A stretch of 64,000 nt of DNA from Sulfopaludibacter sp963835555 (GTDB taxonomy: Bacteria; Acidobacteriota; Terriglobia; Bryobacterales; Bryobacteraceae), in assembly GCA_963835555.1 (NCBI GenBank), contig CAWIGC010000024.1, positions 1-64,000 of the forward strand, in the 5' to 3' direction. The translations under genes and the position numbers were made by a program. Shown here piece after piece: positions 63,686 to 64,000 of the stretch; the stretch's first letter is position 1; the number at the start of each line of letters is the position of its first letter. The notes below the pieces were generated by a model, which saw nothing but the letters and a program-made list of their open reading frames with translations, searched no databases and was not told where the DNA came from.

Positions 63686-64000
63686 ATGGTCATCGGTGTT
63701 CCGAAAGAAGTCAAAGATCACGAGACGCGCGTCGGGCTGGTCCCCGCCGTCGTCACCGCCCTACGCGAGGCGGGCCACGAAGTGTTGGTGGAAACGCTTG
63801 CCGGCGAAGGCAGCTCCCTGACCGACCGCGAGTACATGCAGGCCGGTGCACACATTCTGAACAGCGCCGCCGAAGTCTGGAACAAAGCCGACCTCGTGGT
63901 CAAGGTCAAAGAGCCGCAGCCCTCCGAGTACGCCTTCTTCCGGCCCGGCCTGATCCTATTCACTTACCTTCACCTGGCGCCCCTGCCGGAACTCACCGAT
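63686..64000 (+). CDS. ald: Alanine dehydrogenase, 5' part (cut by window end)
   Basis: The first 105 residues of an NAD-dependent alanine dehydrogenase (MVIGVPKEVKDHETRVGLVP, GAGSSLTD-like, KVKEPQPSEYAFFRPG, LFTYLHLAP). It catalyses reversible deamination of alanine to pyruvate. The ATG is preceded by CAGAGGA. The NAD-binding domain lies beyond the window. Confidence 0.93.
   Translation, partial: MVIGVPKEVKDHETRVGLVPAVVTALREAGHEVLVETLAGEGSSLTDREYMQAGAHILNSAAEVWNKADLVVKVKEPQPSEYAFFRPGLILFTYLHLAPLPELTD

Overview
The window is a high-GC bacterial chromosome segment that most resembles Acidobacteriota of the Solibacter/Bryobacterales type. The evidence is lineage-typical families: a VWFA-related acidobacterial protein (30.1-31.1 kb), a PadR regulator followed by an acidobacterial duplicated orphan permease (51.3-54.3 kb), a secreted metalloprotease with a Solibacter-like C-terminal module (21.9-24.4 kb), an S46 peptidase homologue and a GH140-like hydrolase. 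This is inferred from protein families; no rRNA gene is present.

Layout. 0-4.1 kb: central carbon genes glgP and gnd and the first 33 codons of zwf, which is cut off. 4.1-10.1 kb: a mobile-element junkyard with an IS66-type fragment, a piece of ackA, a frameshifted and truncated IS1634-type transposase, a 5'-truncated primase-helicase with iteron-like repeats, and a C-terminal remnant of the CRISPR gene csb2. The csb2 remnant is itself split by an ISAzo13-type fragment that ends in 18 A and is flanked by TTAGT. 10.2-12.0 kb: a heme-motif chemotaxis receptor with a damaged C-terminus and a four-cysteine partner gene. 12-34 kb: mostly intact housekeeping and envelope genes (SDR, methyltransferase, LytS-type kinase, ribA, AI-2E family transporter, ruvX-mltG, metalloprotease, mntH-usp fusion, hybrid kinase, a moaDE-VWFA-Hfq-like-IMPase operon, ybgC, hemerythrin, arsA). 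34.2-35.4 kb: a decayed patch with IS630 and TonB remnants. 35.4-50.6 kb: beta-propeller protein, degenerate S46 peptidase, TPR protein, pta plus a histone-deacetylase-like gene, phosphatase plus dxs, a candidate toxin-antitoxin pair, a TPR/O-GlcNAc-transferase-like gene, and a CHASE2 kinase with its sigma54 response regulator. 50.6-51.3 kb: another decayed patch. 51.3-64 kb: PadR/permease, GH140-like hydrolase, an ArsR/SRPBCC/DinB group facing a B3 metallo-beta-lactamase across a perfect palindrome, acetyltransferases, a mycobacterial-type 2-oxoglutarate decarboxylase/dehydrogenase fusion, and the start of ald.

A striking general property is the number of single-base frameshifts in otherwise well conserved genes: the metalloprotease, mntH-usp, arsA (two), dxs, arsR and about eleven in 2.1 kb of the 2-oxoglutarate dehydrogenase gene. 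Most are +1. Uncorrected sequencing indels are the simplest explanation. The density in the 60.4-62.5 kb stretch is far above the rest and should be checked against reads before any gene is called dead.

The most informative non-genic signals are a 16-bp perfect palindrome before mntH-usp, a 20-bp perfect palindrome between arsR and the beta-lactamase gene, a BlaI/MecI-like operator at the start of the TPR gene, and direct repeats before the PadR gene.
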